From contig NZ_JAPIVG010000002.1 in assembly GCF_026240095.1 (NCBI RefSeq), forward strand, positions 372,001 to 436,000: a DNA stretch of 64,000 nucleotides, written 5' to 3'. Position 1 is the stretch's first letter. Each line of letters opens with the position of its first letter. The notes below the pieces were generated by a model. The model ran no database searches, was not told where the DNA came from, and worked only from the letters and a program-made list of their open reading frames with translations. Source of the stretch: Pedobacter sandarakinus (GTDB lineage Bacteria > Bacteroidota > Bacteroidia > Sphingobacteriales > Sphingobacteriaceae). Shown one piece after another: positions 44,876 through 53,283 of this stretch. A program made the position numbers and the translations under genes.

Positions 44876-46612
44876 ATGCAAGCAATTGATCAAACCATCC
44901 AGGCCACAATAAATCAGTGGTTACAAGGAAACTACGATGATAAGACAAAATCAGAAATCCAAAATTTAGTAGATAATAACGCAACAACCGAATTAACCGA
45001 TGCTTTTTATAAAAGCTTAGAATTTGGTACTGGTGGCTTACGTGGAATAATGGGCGCTGGCTCAAACCGAATAAATAAATATACAATTGGTACAGCAACC
45101 CAAGGATTAGCCAATTACTTAAATAACAAATATTCTGGCGAACAAATAAGCGTTGCCATCGCACATGATAGCCGTAACAACTCCGATTATTTCGCTAAAA
45201 TTACTGCTGATGTTTTTTCAGCTAACGGCATTCATGTCTATTTCTTTGAGGCATTAAGGCCAACTCCAGAATTATCATTCGCCGTGCGTCATTTCGGTTG
45301 TAAAAGCGGTGTGATGCTTACGGCATCTCATAATCCGAAAGAATACAATGGTTATAAAGCCTATGGTGCAGATGGCGGTCAGTTTACCTCTCCTGATGAT
45401 AAATTGGTGATTGACGAGGTAAATAAAATTAAAAGTATTGATGAGGTTAGATTTGATCGCGTAGAGGAGAACATTGAATTGATTGGTGAAGCCATCGACA
45501 AGTTATACCTTGATGGGATTACAGCACTTTCCATTTCACCAGAAGCAATAAAAAGACAGCACGATTTGAAAATTGTTTACTCTCCCATTCACGGTACAGG
45601 AATAACCCTTGTACCAAAAGCGTTGGAGCAATTTGGTTTTACAAATGTAACGGTTGTTGAAGAGCAAAGTAAGCCTGATGGCAACTTTCCAACTGTTGTT
45701 TATCCAAATCCTGAAGAGAAAGATGCATTAACGCTGGCAATGAAAAAGGCAAAGGAGATTGATGCAGATCTAGTTTTGGCTACAGATCCAGATGCTGACC
45801 GTGTAGGTATTGCTGTGAAGGATAACGATGGAGAATGGGTACTGTTAAACGGAAATCAAACCGGAAGTCTGCTGATTAATTATTTACTTTCTGCTTGGGA
45901 AGAAAGTGGTAAGCTCGACGGTAATCAATTTATTGTGAAAACTATTGTTACCTCAAACCTTATTGAGGAAATTGCTAAAAAGAAAGATGTAACTTATTAT
46001 AATACCCTTACCGGTTTTAAATACATTGGGCAGTTAATGACTGAGTTAGAGGGTAAAAAGTACTTTATTGGTGGTGGAGAAGAAAGTTATGGCTATTTAA
46101 TTGGGGATTTAGTTCGTGACAAAGATGCGGTAGTATCTGCTGCTTTCATTTCTGAAATGACAGCATACTATAAAGATAAAGGAGCCAGTTTATACCAGGC
46201 TTTGTTGGATATGTATGTGGAATATGGTCTTTACAAAGAGGATCTGGTATCACTTACCAAAAAAGGCAAGACTGGTGCTGAAGAAATTAAGGCCATGATG
46301 GTAAAATTCCGCGAAAATCCACCGGCAACATTGGGCGGTTCTAAAGTTTCGGTGTTGAAAGATTATGAATTAAGTCAAGAAACTGATCTATCTACCGGAA
46401 CAGTAACCAAACTGGACTATCCAACTTCTGACGTTCTGCAGTTTATAACTGAAGATGGAAGTATTGTTTCAGCCCGCCCGAGTGGTACCGAACCTAAAAT
46501 TAAATTCTACTGCAGCGTAAATGCTCCATTAAACGAAAGTGGAGATTTTGAGAAGGTTAACCAACAGTTAGGTCAAAAAATTGATGCTGTTATGGCCGAT
46601 TTACAGGCATAA
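44876..46612 (+). CDS. Phosphohexomutase (phosphoglucomutase/phosphomannomutase)
   Basis: A 578-residue alpha-D-phosphohexomutase moving phosphate between C1 and C6 of hexoses. The phosphoserine loop is LTASHNPKEYNGYKAYG (near residue 150), the metal-binding loop is DPDADRVGIA (near 305), the sugar-binding loop is GGEESYGYLIGD, and the phosphate-binding loop is RPSGTEPKIKFY near the end. The long form with these motifs matches bacterial PgcA/PgmA-like enzymes; glucose or mannose specificity is not separable here. A hairpin terminator follows. Confidence 0.94.
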   Translation: MQAIDQTIQATINQWLQGNYDDKTKSEIQNLVDNNATTELTDAFYKSLEFGTGGLRGIMGAGSNRINKYTIGTATQGLANYLNNKYSGEQISVAIAHDSRNNSDYFAKITADVFSANGIHVYFFEALRPTPELSFAVRHFGCKSGVMLTASHNPKEYNGYKAYGADGGQFTSPDDKLVIDEVNKIKSIDEVRFDRVEENIELIGEAIDKLYLDGITALSISPEAIKRQHDLKIVYSPIHGTGITLVPKALEQFGFTNVTVVEEQSKPDGNFPTVVYPNPEEKDALTLAMKKAKEIDADLVLATDPDADRVGIAVKDNDGEWVLLNGNQTGSLLINYLLSAWEESGKLDGNQFIVKTIVTSNLIEEIAKKKDVTYYNTLTGFKYIGQLMTELEGKKYFIGGGEESYGYLIGDLVRDKDAVVSAAFISEMTAYYKDKGASLYQALLDMYVEYGLYKEDLVSLTKKGKTGAEEIKAMMVKFRENPPATLGGSKVSVLKDYELSQETDLSTGTVTKLDYPTSDVLQFITEDGSIVSARPSGTEPKIKFYCSVNAPLNESGDFEKVNQQLGQKIDAVMADLQA

Positions 46613-46634
46613 AAGTTATCTCTGATATAAATAG

Positions 46635-46670
46635 AAATCCAGGTGCATTTTTGTACCTGGATTTTTTGTT
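46635..46670 (+). terminator. Terminator after the phosphohexomutase gene
   Basis: AAATCCAGGT (46635-46644) pairs with ACCTGGATTT (46655-46664), followed by TTTTTTG-type T-run. Confidence 0.8.
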
Positions 46671-46755
46671 TTAAAGAGATGCCTATTCCTAGTTATTAGA
46701 TTTTTTTAAATCCAGTTGTAACAAAACTAAAGATTATTGGCATTACCACCTTTTC

Positions 46756-46787
46756 TTTGCTGCTCTCAATTTCTTTGTTTAGTTTTG
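46756..46787 (+). promoter_or_regulatory. Promoter at the head of the MbnP/MbnH cluster
   Basis: TTTG (46756-46759), 20 bp, TAGTTTTG (46780-46787). This is the best match to the Bacteroidota consensus in the window. It would start transcription within about 6 bp of the ATG at 46799. Confidence 0.65.
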
Positions 46788-46798
46788 CAGCAAATACC

Positions 46799-47173
46799 AT
46801 GTTCAAAAACATAATCGTATATCTGCTGATCGTATTCACCATTTCTCAGGGTGCAATACAGCTTGCCATATATTCTGGTTATGAAATGAATAAGGAATAC
46901 ATTACCAGCGTTTTCTGTATTAACAAGGCTCACCCAGAGTTACATTGTGATGGCACGTGCTTTCTTGCTAAAAAGCTGAAGGATCTTGAAGGTAAAAACA
47001 AACAAATACAAGATAATTTAAAGCGAGTGGTAGAATCCGATCCCAGCTTTACATCTATTGCCATTAATGGTTACATCCCATCATTCGAACTAAAATCGGA
47101 AAGTGGCTTCATTCAGCAAGACCTTCCGACTTTGCATTTTTCTATTTTCCAGCCTCCTAAGTTAGTTTCGTAA
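46799..47173 (+). CDS. Small membrane-anchored Cys/His motif protein
   Basis: A 124-residue protein. An N-terminal hydrophobic helix (residues 4-25) is followed by a compact metal-site-like motif, VFCINKAHPELHCDGTCFL, with Cys40, His45, His49, Cys50 and Cys54. A charged helix follows (KKLKDLEGKNKQIQD), then a tail of aromatic and proline residues. The helix-plus-motif layout suggests a periplasmic-facing membrane anchor binding a metal such as copper or iron. I know similar short proteins next to copper-related Bacteroidota genes, but no function is established to my knowledge. It has its own strong promoter and precedes the first MbnP gene by 185 bp. Confidence 0.75.
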   Translation: MFKNIIVYLLIVFTISQGAIQLAIYSGYEMNKEYITSVFCINKAHPELHCDGTCFLAKKLKDLEGKNKQIQDNLKRVVESDPSFTSIAINGYIPSFELKSESGFIQQDLPTLHFSIFQPPKLVS

Positions 47174-47358
47174 CTTCTATTTATCTGGCGTTTTAGACTT
47201 ATGACATATTTAATTATGTATAGGTTCAGCATGCCATGTTTCAAATGCTACACATTTATTTAATTGTAGCGCTAAAATCACGATTTAACATTACTAACAA
47301 TTAGTCTTGCTAGGCATACAAATGCACTGGCAACATCTTGGAAAATACATTATATAAA

Positions 47359-48159
47359 ATGAAAAAATTTTTAACAAGTCTAACGCTGGCAATAGGTTTA
47401 TTCTCATCATGCTCAAAAGAGGGCGATTTAATCGCAACCACGGATAGTCAGGGAAAAACAACTTTAACTTTCGACGCCACCTTTAACGGTACGGATTTCG
47501 CTCTTAATAAAGACTTTACGCTAGGCACAAAGACTTTTAATTTTAATAAGTTCAGATACTGGGTAAGTAATGTCATACTTGTAAATGCTGCAGGCGAGGA
47601 TGTAAAAGTTGCTGGATCTTACTATCTTATTGAAGAAACTGGCGCTATAAACCTGGTTGGCGTAAATAATGAAGTTTCTACAACGATTTATCCGGCAACA
47701 AAAAGAGAAGATGTTTCTTTGAAAGAAATCCCTGCAGGTGACTACAAAGCCATAAAATTTGGCGTTGGTGTAGATCAGAAATACAACGACAACCTAAGTC
47801 TTCAGTCTGGGGAACTATCACAGTTAAATGGAATGACTAATGTTTCATGGATGTGGTTAACGAGTTACATTTTTACTTCTGCAACCGGAACAGTTAAAGA
47901 TGGTGCAACTAGTAAAACCCTGAAAGTAGAGACAGGCTTAAATTCGAATTACAAAACAGTATCATTAAGTTTTCCTCAAACCATTAAGATTGGTTCGTCA
48001 AAATCTAGTAGCATTGTATTAAATGTTGATTTAGCTAAGGCCTTTAACGGAGTAGATATAATTGCCACCCCATCTGTTGGTGCTGCCCAAGCTACCGCAA
48101 TGGCAACTGTAGCAAATAACTATGCAACAAATGTTTTTAGTGTAAAATCGGTCAACTAA
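47359..48159 (+). CDS. MbnP-like lipoprotein, first copy
   Basis: A 266-residue lipoprotein. The ATG at 47359 starts the signal peptide, ending at the lipobox cysteine Cys18 (GLFSSCSK). The mature domain matches the MbnP type: DATFNGTDFALNKD start, KFRYWVSNVIL in the second part, IPAGDYKAIKFGVGVD near residue 125, and the aromatic motif VSWMWLTSYIF (Trp164, Trp166) near 160-172. MbnP proteins pair with MauG-like MbnH enzymes in methanobactin and copper-responsive systems, where a tryptophan is oxidised. It is directly followed, sharing one base (TAATG), by a di-heme peroxidase. Copper binding is inferred from the family. Confidence 0.88.
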   Translation: MKKFLTSLTLAIGLFSSCSKEGDLIATTDSQGKTTLTFDATFNGTDFALNKDFTLGTKTFNFNKFRYWVSNVILVNAAGEDVKVAGSYYLIEETGAINLVGVNNEVSTTIYPATKREDVSLKEIPAGDYKAIKFGVGVDQKYNDNLSLQSGELSQLNGMTNVSWMWLTSYIFTSATGTVKDGATSKTLKVETGLNSNYKTVSLSFPQTIKIGSSKSSSIVLNVDLAKAFNGVDIIATPSVGAAQATAMATVANNYATNVFSVKSVN

Positions 48160-49247
48160 TGACGTACATAGGCAATAATGCATTGGTGCGATTATCGGCC
48201 TGTATCCTTTTTGCGTGCATATTTTATGCATGCAAAAAGGATAATTCAATGGAAGAAATTACACCAAGGCTTACCAATGTGAAGTTACCTGTAGCTTCTA
48301 ATTTCCCTGCTGTTGATGATGATTTTGATAATCCACTGTCTGCCGAAGGAATTGAATTAGGTAGACGTTTATTCTATGACACGAAGCTTTCAGGAAACAA
48401 CAGAGTTTCTTGTGCATCGTGCCACAGACAAAATATTGCCTTTACAGATGCAGTTGCCTTAACAAATATTGGAGTTTCTGCAAGGAAACTAGACCGGCAT
48501 ACCCCATCGTTATTTAACTTGGCATGGTCTAAAACGGGCTTGTTTTGGGATGGTGGGTCAACCAATTTAGAATCGCAGGCTTTTGGGCCTCTTACAAATC
48601 CCGATGAGATGAATCAAAATCTGACTGAGCTAGAGGCAGAGTTGAAACAAATACCAGATTATGTAAAAAGGTTCAAAGTTGTATTTGGCGAAGAAATAAA
48701 ATCGGCAAATATTGTTAAATCACTCGCCCAATTTCAGCGAACGTTAATTTCTGACAATGCCAAATATGACAAATACATCAGGAATGAAGATGGCGTAATT
48801 TTAAACGACCTAGAATTGGCTGGAATGAAATTAGTGAAAGAGAAATGTGCTTCCTGCCATTCTGGAGCGTTGTTTACCGATAACCAGTATCATAATAATG
48901 GCCTTGATGCTAGTTTCTCTGACGACCATGAAGGTATTTTCCAAGGTAGATTTAGGGTTACATTCAATCCTAACGATTTGGGAAAATTTAAAACACCTTC
49001 TTTACGTAACGTGATGGTGACGGCACCCTACATGCACGATGGCCGTTTCAACACCATTGATGATGTGCTAGATCACTACAATTCTGGAATCCAGGCATCA
49101 GCTACGCTGGATCAAAGCCTAAAGCAAAATGCAGGAAATCCAGGAATTCCAATTTCATCAACAGAAAAGCTGGCCATAAAATCATTTCTTTCGGCTTTAA
49201 CTGATCATACTTTTATCAACAATAAAAAATTTAGCAACCCTAATTAA
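48159..49247 (+). CDS. Di-heme MbnH/MauG-family cytochrome c peroxidase, first copy
   Basis: A 362-residue lipoprotein peroxidase of the CcpA/MauG family. The lipobox is FYACKKD (Cys25). Two CxxCH haem sites lie at Cys85-His89 (CASCHRQ) and Cys230-His234 (CASCHSG). The conserved APYMHDGRF loop near residue 290 carries the Met common to these enzymes. The N-terminal domain has the LGRRLFYDTKLSGNNRVSC lead-in. Its ATG overlaps the MbnP stop, so the pair is translationally coupled. The likely role is oxidation of MbnP or of peroxide in the periplasm; tryptophan-to-kynurenine activity is known only for relatives. Confidence 0.92.
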   Translation: MTYIGNNALVRLSACILFACIFYACKKDNSMEEITPRLTNVKLPVASNFPAVDDDFDNPLSAEGIELGRRLFYDTKLSGNNRVSCASCHRQNIAFTDAVALTNIGVSARKLDRHTPSLFNLAWSKTGLFWDGGSTNLESQAFGPLTNPDEMNQNLTELEAELKQIPDYVKRFKVVFGEEIKSANIVKSLAQFQRTLISDNAKYDKYIRNEDGVILNDLELAGMKLVKEKCASCHSGALFTDNQYHNNGLDASFSDDHEGIFQGRFRVTFNPNDLGKFKTPSLRNVMVTAPYMHDGRFNTIDDVLDHYNSGIQASATLDQSLKQNAGNPGIPISSTEKLAIKSFLSALTDHTFINNKKFSNPN

Positions 49248-49254
49248 ATTAATC

Positions 49255-50106
49255 ATGAACAAATTAAGTATAAAATTGACGTTACTCACATTTTGGACTA
49301 TTTTATTGCTTGCATCCTGTTCAAAAGAAGATAGCCCGGTGCCCGAATTCGAAGAAAAAAATCTTGCACCTTTTTCAGTTGAGTTCGATAACATTGTTGG
49401 CGACAGAACGCTGAGCTTCAACAACTCCGCTACCCCTTACATAAATGCTAAAGGTGAGGCTTTCACCATTTCTATGCTACAATATTATATAAGTAATATT
49501 AAGCTTGCCACTGCAGATGGTAAAACATATGCTGTAAAACAAGATGATAGCTACTTCCTGATTAAATCTGCAGATAAAGCTACTCGCTTCGCCAAAGTAA
49601 ATGTGCCTGAAGGAGACTATACCCGACTTACCTTTACATTAGGTGTAGACAGTTTACGCAGCACTATGGGTATTGATAAGCGAACAGGAGTTTTGGATCC
49701 GGCCTCAAATGGCGATCATGATAATGGAGGTATGTATTGGGGTTGGAATTCTGGCTATATATTTTTCAGATTCGAAGGAAATTCTAATGTGATTTCTGAT
49801 GACGTGAATGGAGATCCTACAGGCAAAAAGCAATTCAAATATCATATTGGTGGTTTCGGAGGCTATTCTGCTCCCACAATAAATAACATTAAAACCATCA
49901 CGATAGACTTAACCAGTGCAGGTATCGCTAAGGTACGCAAAGACAGACAGAGTAATGTACACCTTTTTGTAGATGCGATGAAGGTTTTTAATGGTTCGAA
50001 CAGTTTTAAAATTGCAGATCACCCGAATGTGATGTTCAGCGACTATAGCGTAAACATCGCAAACAACTTAAGCCAAATGTTCAAGCACGATCATACTGAA
50101 AATTGA
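49255..50106 (+). CDS. MbnP-like lipoprotein, second copy
   Basis: A 283-residue lipoprotein with lipobox ...LLASCSKED (Cys22). The MbnP fold is evident: PFSVEFDNIVGDRTL, YYISNIKLATADGKTY, VPEGDYTRLTFTLGVD, and the aromatic motif GMYWGWNSGYIFFRFEG (Trp162, Trp164). This version has a fuller match than the first copy and an extra His-rich segment before it (GDHDNGGM). The C-terminus carries FKHDHTEN. It lies 7 bp after the first peroxidase gene and 5 bp before the second, in one operon. Probably a copper- or oxidation-target partner of the next gene. Confidence 0.92.
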   Translation: MNKLSIKLTLLTFWTILLLASCSKEDSPVPEFEEKNLAPFSVEFDNIVGDRTLSFNNSATPYINAKGEAFTISMLQYYISNIKLATADGKTYAVKQDDSYFLIKSADKATRFAKVNVPEGDYTRLTFTLGVDSLRSTMGIDKRTGVLDPASNGDHDNGGMYWGWNSGYIFFRFEGNSNVISDDVNGDPTGKKQFKYHIGGFGGYSAPTINNIKTITIDLTSAGIAKVRKDRQSNVHLFVDAMKVFNGSNSFKIADHPNVMFSDYSVNIANNLSQMFKHDHTEN

Positions 50107-50111
50107 TAACC

Positions 50112-51158
50112 ATGAGTAAGAAACATTGGATAATTATTATTTGCATTTCCCTATTTGTTGTTGCTTGCAAAAAAAGTGACATCATACAGGAAGAAATTGA
50201 TACTTTCCTGGGCTTTCAAAAACCGGCCAATTTTCCCGAAACCAGTTACAATTTTGCAGCCAATCCGGTTACCAAACCAGGCTTCGAATTGGGGCGAGCA
50301 CTCTTTTACGAGGCAAGGCTGTCAAGAAACAACACGATAAGTTGTGGTTCATGTCACATCCAATCGTCGGCGTTTACGCAGCATGGCCATGATGTTAGTC
50401 ATGGTATAGACGATCGATTGGGCACAAGGAATTCTCCCCCGATTATGAATTTAGCCTGGAATAAAGCTTTTATGTGGGGTGGTGGCGTATACGATTTGGA
50501 CCTTCAGCCTATCGTTCCAATTACCGCCCACGAGGAAATGGACGAAACTTTAGAAAACGTATTTAAGAAACTCCGTCTGTTACCAAAATACAATGCATTA
50601 TTTAAATCTGCTTTTGGTTCTGACGAAATCAATACCAGTAGATTCATGAAAGCCCTATCGCAATTCATGGTGATGTGTGTAAGCAGCAATTCCAAGTATG
50701 ATAAAGTGATGCGAAAAGAAGGAAATACTTCATTCACGCAGGCCGAACTCAATGGCTATAACATATTTAAGGAAAAATGTGGATCGTGCCACAAAGAACC
50801 GCTGTTTACAGACGGAACTTTCAGAAACAATGGCTTATCGCTTAGCCCGGTAAAAGATCAGGGCTTATATACGGCTACCCTATTGACTTCAGATCGATAT
50901 AAATTTAAGGTTCCGTCATTAAGAAACTTAAAATATACAGCACCATTTATGCATGATGGTCGATTTTTAACCTTAGATGCAGTTTTGGCTCATTATAGTA
51001 GTCAGGTTCAGCACCTGGAGAATTTAGATCCTATTTTGAACCAAAATGGCAAACTTGGTATTGATATATCAGCTGAAGAAAAAACAAACTTGATCGCTTT
51101 TTTAGCTACGCTAAATGATGAGACATTTATTAATAACAGTAGCCTGGCAGAACAATAA
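50112..51158 (+). CDS. Di-heme MbnH/MauG-family cytochrome c peroxidase, second copy
   Basis: A 348-residue di-haem peroxidase lipoprotein (Cys19 in VVACKKS). The ATG at 50112 is preferred over an in-frame TTG. Haem sites are Cys78-His82 (CGSCHIQ) and Cys223-His227 (CGSCHKEP). The second half has the APFMHDGRF loop. It diverges clearly from the first peroxidase of the cluster (different lead-in, CGSCH instead of CASCH), so the two may act on different partners or in sequence. It forms a pair with the preceding MbnP copy. Confidence 0.92.
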   Translation: MSKKHWIIIICISLFVVACKKSDIIQEEIDTFLGFQKPANFPETSYNFAANPVTKPGFELGRALFYEARLSRNNTISCGSCHIQSSAFTQHGHDVSHGIDDRLGTRNSPPIMNLAWNKAFMWGGGVYDLDLQPIVPITAHEEMDETLENVFKKLRLLPKYNALFKSAFGSDEINTSRFMKALSQFMVMCVSSNSKYDKVMRKEGNTSFTQAELNGYNIFKEKCGSCHKEPLFTDGTFRNNGLSLSPVKDQGLYTATLLTSDRYKFKVPSLRNLKYTAPFMHDGRFLTLDAVLAHYSSQVQHLENLDPILNQNGKLGIDISAEEKTNLIAFLATLNDETFINNSSLAEQ

Positions 51159-51167
51159 ATTTAGAAG

Positions 51168-52091
51168 ATGAAGATAAAAATCATATTTACCTTTGCACTT
51201 GTTGTTTCAACATTAAGCGGTTTTGCTTGCGATATATGCGGTTGTGGCGTGGGAAGTTATTACATCGGCATTTTGCCAGAATATAATAAACGTTTTCTTG
51301 GCTTACGATATCAATACAAAACCCTGCGAACTCATTTAGGGCCAGATGGTGGAATCACACCGATAACCGCCAATGAAACCTATCAAAGTGCAGAAATTTG
51401 GGGCGGCTGGAACATCGGACAAAAATTTCGGGTGCTGGCTTTTGTACCTTACAATTTCAACAGACGTAGCACCCAAGATGACATAGGAACAAAACAAGGC
51501 CTCGGCGATATAGCAGTAATGGGGTATTACAACGTTTTTAATCAGCGTGGCGGACTCGGCGATAAGCTACTTGTTCAGTCATTATGGGTAGGCGCAGGCA
51601 TTAAAGTGCCCACCGGGAAGTACGAACCCACAGAGCGCCTTGCCATATCAGAATCTCCGAATAATTTCCAACTGGGTACTGCAAGCACCGATTTTACATT
51701 TAATATTGCCTACGACGTTCGTTTAAATGACTTGGGGCTTAACACCAATTTCAACTATAAAGTAAACACTGAAAATAAGTATGCTTACAGGTATGGCAAT
51801 AAATTCACCGCTAATGTACTCGCTTACTATAAATTTAGAATTGCCCACGCAGTTACCGTAGCACCCAATGCTGGCTTGTTATACGAAACCGCTGGGCAAG
51901 ATGTCGAGGGTAAAAAATATACTGTAGATGTGTCTGGGGGCTATTCACTATCGGCTGTAGGTGGAATAGAAATTGCAATGAAGGGCCTTTCTATCGGGGC
52001 AAATTATCAAAATGTTCGTGCACAAAAATTGGCCGGTGGCCGGGCGTTTGCTGGCAACAGATTAATGCTCCATATGTCTGTTCCTTTTTAA
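51168..52091 (+). CDS. Outer-membrane beta-barrel with N-terminal CxxCxC motif
   Basis: A 307-residue protein. A signal peptide ends at GFA and the mature chain begins with CDICGCGVGSYYIG (Cys21, Cys24, Cys26). The rest is a regular series of strands with aromatic girdle residues (LGLRYQYKTLRTHLG, VLAFVPYNFNRRS, GLGDIAVMGYYNVFN), ending in a terminal phenylalanine (MLHMSVPF), which is the outer-membrane insertion signature. It resembles small outer-membrane transporters reported beside MbnP/MbnH genes. The exposed cysteine cluster is a likely metal site. The substrate is unknown. Confidence 0.85.
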   Translation: MKIKIIFTFALVVSTLSGFACDICGCGVGSYYIGILPEYNKRFLGLRYQYKTLRTHLGPDGGITPITANETYQSAEIWGGWNIGQKFRVLAFVPYNFNRRSTQDDIGTKQGLGDIAVMGYYNVFNQRGGLGDKLLVQSLWVGAGIKVPTGKYEPTERLAISESPNNFQLGTASTDFTFNIAYDVRLNDLGLNTNFNYKVNTENKYAYRYGNKFTANVLAYYKFRIAHAVTVAPNAGLLYETAGQDVEGKKYTVDVSGGYSLSAVGGIEIAMKGLSIGANYQNVRAQKLAGGRAFAGNRLMLHMSVPF

Positions 52092-52104
52092 ATCATAATT
52101 TAAC

Positions 52105-52566
52105 ATGAAAAAAATAACTATTTACGCAATCCTTGCGTTCGCCGGGATAATGAGTTTTACAAGCTGCAAAACCCAACCAGACGCTGATGCCGTTCGAAAA
52201 GAAGTGCTTAACCTCCATGATAAGGTTATGATAGACGGTGAAAAAGTGATCAAAAATAAAATGATTTTGGATACATTGCTCCAAAAGCAAATAGCTAAGA
52301 AATCCGCAGATACGGCAAGTATAGCGGACATCATTAATCGACTAAACAAGGCTGATGAAAACATGATGGATTGGATGCATTTTTTTAAAGACGATTTTAA
52401 AGGAAAAAGCGAAGAGGAAAATCTTGCTTACTATCAATCACAGATGATCAAAATCCGGGGCGTGGAAGATGAATATATCCAGTCTACCCGGGTCTCAGAC
52501 TCACTTATAAAAGTTTACAGCATTTCATTACCACAATCAACCTCAACAAGCCATCATAAACACTAA
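52105..52566 (+). CDS. Helical lipoprotein with C-terminal histidines
   Basis: A 153-residue lipoprotein (lipobox SFTSCKTQ, Cys21). The mature chain is nearly all helix, rich in charged residues and Met/Trp (ENMMDWMHFFKDDF, near residue 90), with a short histidine-rich end (TSHHKH). A coiled or bundle fold seems likely. The terminal histidines could bind metal. I do not recognise a family with a known role. It lies 14 bp after the barrel gene, in the same operon. Confidence 0.75.
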   Translation: MKKITIYAILAFAGIMSFTSCKTQPDADAVRKEVLNLHDKVMIDGEKVIKNKMILDTLLQKQIAKKSADTASIADIINRLNKADENMMDWMHFFKDDFKGKSEEENLAYYQSQMIKIRGVEDEYIQSTRVSDSLIKVYSISLPQSTSTSHHKH

Positions 52567-52572
52567 CTATAT

Positions 52573-52833
52573 ATGAAAACGATTAATATTATCATTCCAG
52601 TTCTCTTTATGTTTGTATTATCAAAACCTTCATTTGCTAGTCATGTTGCTGTAGAAAATTCCATCGCAATAACTGACTCAACGAAGAAAGAAACGATAGA
52701 TCCTGTTTGTAAAATGAAGATCAAGCCGAATTCTTCGAAAAATGTAGTTTACAACAAAACAACTTACTACTTTTGTTCTGATGGCTGCAAGCAAAAATTT
52801 ATTGTCAAGCCTACCAGTTATATTAAAAAATAA
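52573..52833 (+). CDS. Exported YHS-domain metal-binding protein
   Basis: An 86-residue exported protein: signal peptide (residues 1-22), short acidic linker, and a YHS domain with DPVCKMKIKPNSS (Cys46), YNKTTYYFCSDGCKQKF (Cys68, Cys72). YHS domains occur in copper- and heavy-metal-transport proteins such as CopA and ArsR-linked proteins. Here it is the whole mature protein, so it may act as a small periplasmic metal carrier. It sits in the redox/copper cluster, 7 bp after the previous gene. Confidence 0.92.
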   Translation: MKTINIIIPVLFMFVLSKPSFASHVAVENSIAITDSTKKETIDPVCKMKIKPNSSKNVVYNKTTYYFCSDGCKQKFIVKPTSYIKK

Positions 52834-52835
52834 AT

Positions 52836-53228
52836 ATGAAAAGATTATTTATCGGTTTATTGCTCTTTTTTAGCGCTGCCAACATTTCATTTTCACAAAC
52901 TGTTTTCAGTCAGTGGCCCAAGTTGTCAGATTTCCACGATATAATGTCCGCCACATTTCATCCGAGTGAAGAAGGGAACTTAGAACCCATAAAGAAGAGA
53001 AGTGGAGAGCTGGTTGCAAAAGCAAATGCTTTGCAGAAATCTCAAATTCCGGCAGCTTATAATAAGCCTGAAATTAGAAATTCCGTTAAAAAGCTAAATA
53101 CCACAAGTTTAGAATTAAATCTGCTTGTTAAAAATAAGGCTACGGATAAGCAACTAATGGATAAAATTAAAGTACTGCACGATATCTTTCATCAAATTGT
53201 GGGTTTGTGTAAAGAAAAACCTCATTAA
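52836..53228 (+). CDS. Secreted helical protein with conserved His/Met motif, unknown
   Basis: A 130-residue exported protein with a signal peptide ending FSQ (residues 1-21). The mature chain shows DFHDIMSATFHPSEEGNLEPI near residue 33 and VLHDIFHQIVGLCKEKPH at the end, with a helical stretch between. The paired FH and Met positions recall haem- or metal-binding four-helix bundles such as cytochrome c', but there is no CxxCH. It could bind metal through those residues. The gene is tightly packed behind the YHS gene (3 bp). Function is not known to me. Confidence 0.7.
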   Translation: MKRLFIGLLLFFSAANISFSQTVFSQWPKLSDFHDIMSATFHPSEEGNLEPIKKRSGELVAKANALQKSQIPAAYNKPEIRNSVKKLNTTSLELNLLVKNKATDKQLMDKIKVLHDIFHQIVGLCKEKPH

Positions 53229-53283
53229 TTAAAAGATTTCGCAATTAAGAGTTATAGTTACCGTCACATTAAATCAACAAAAC

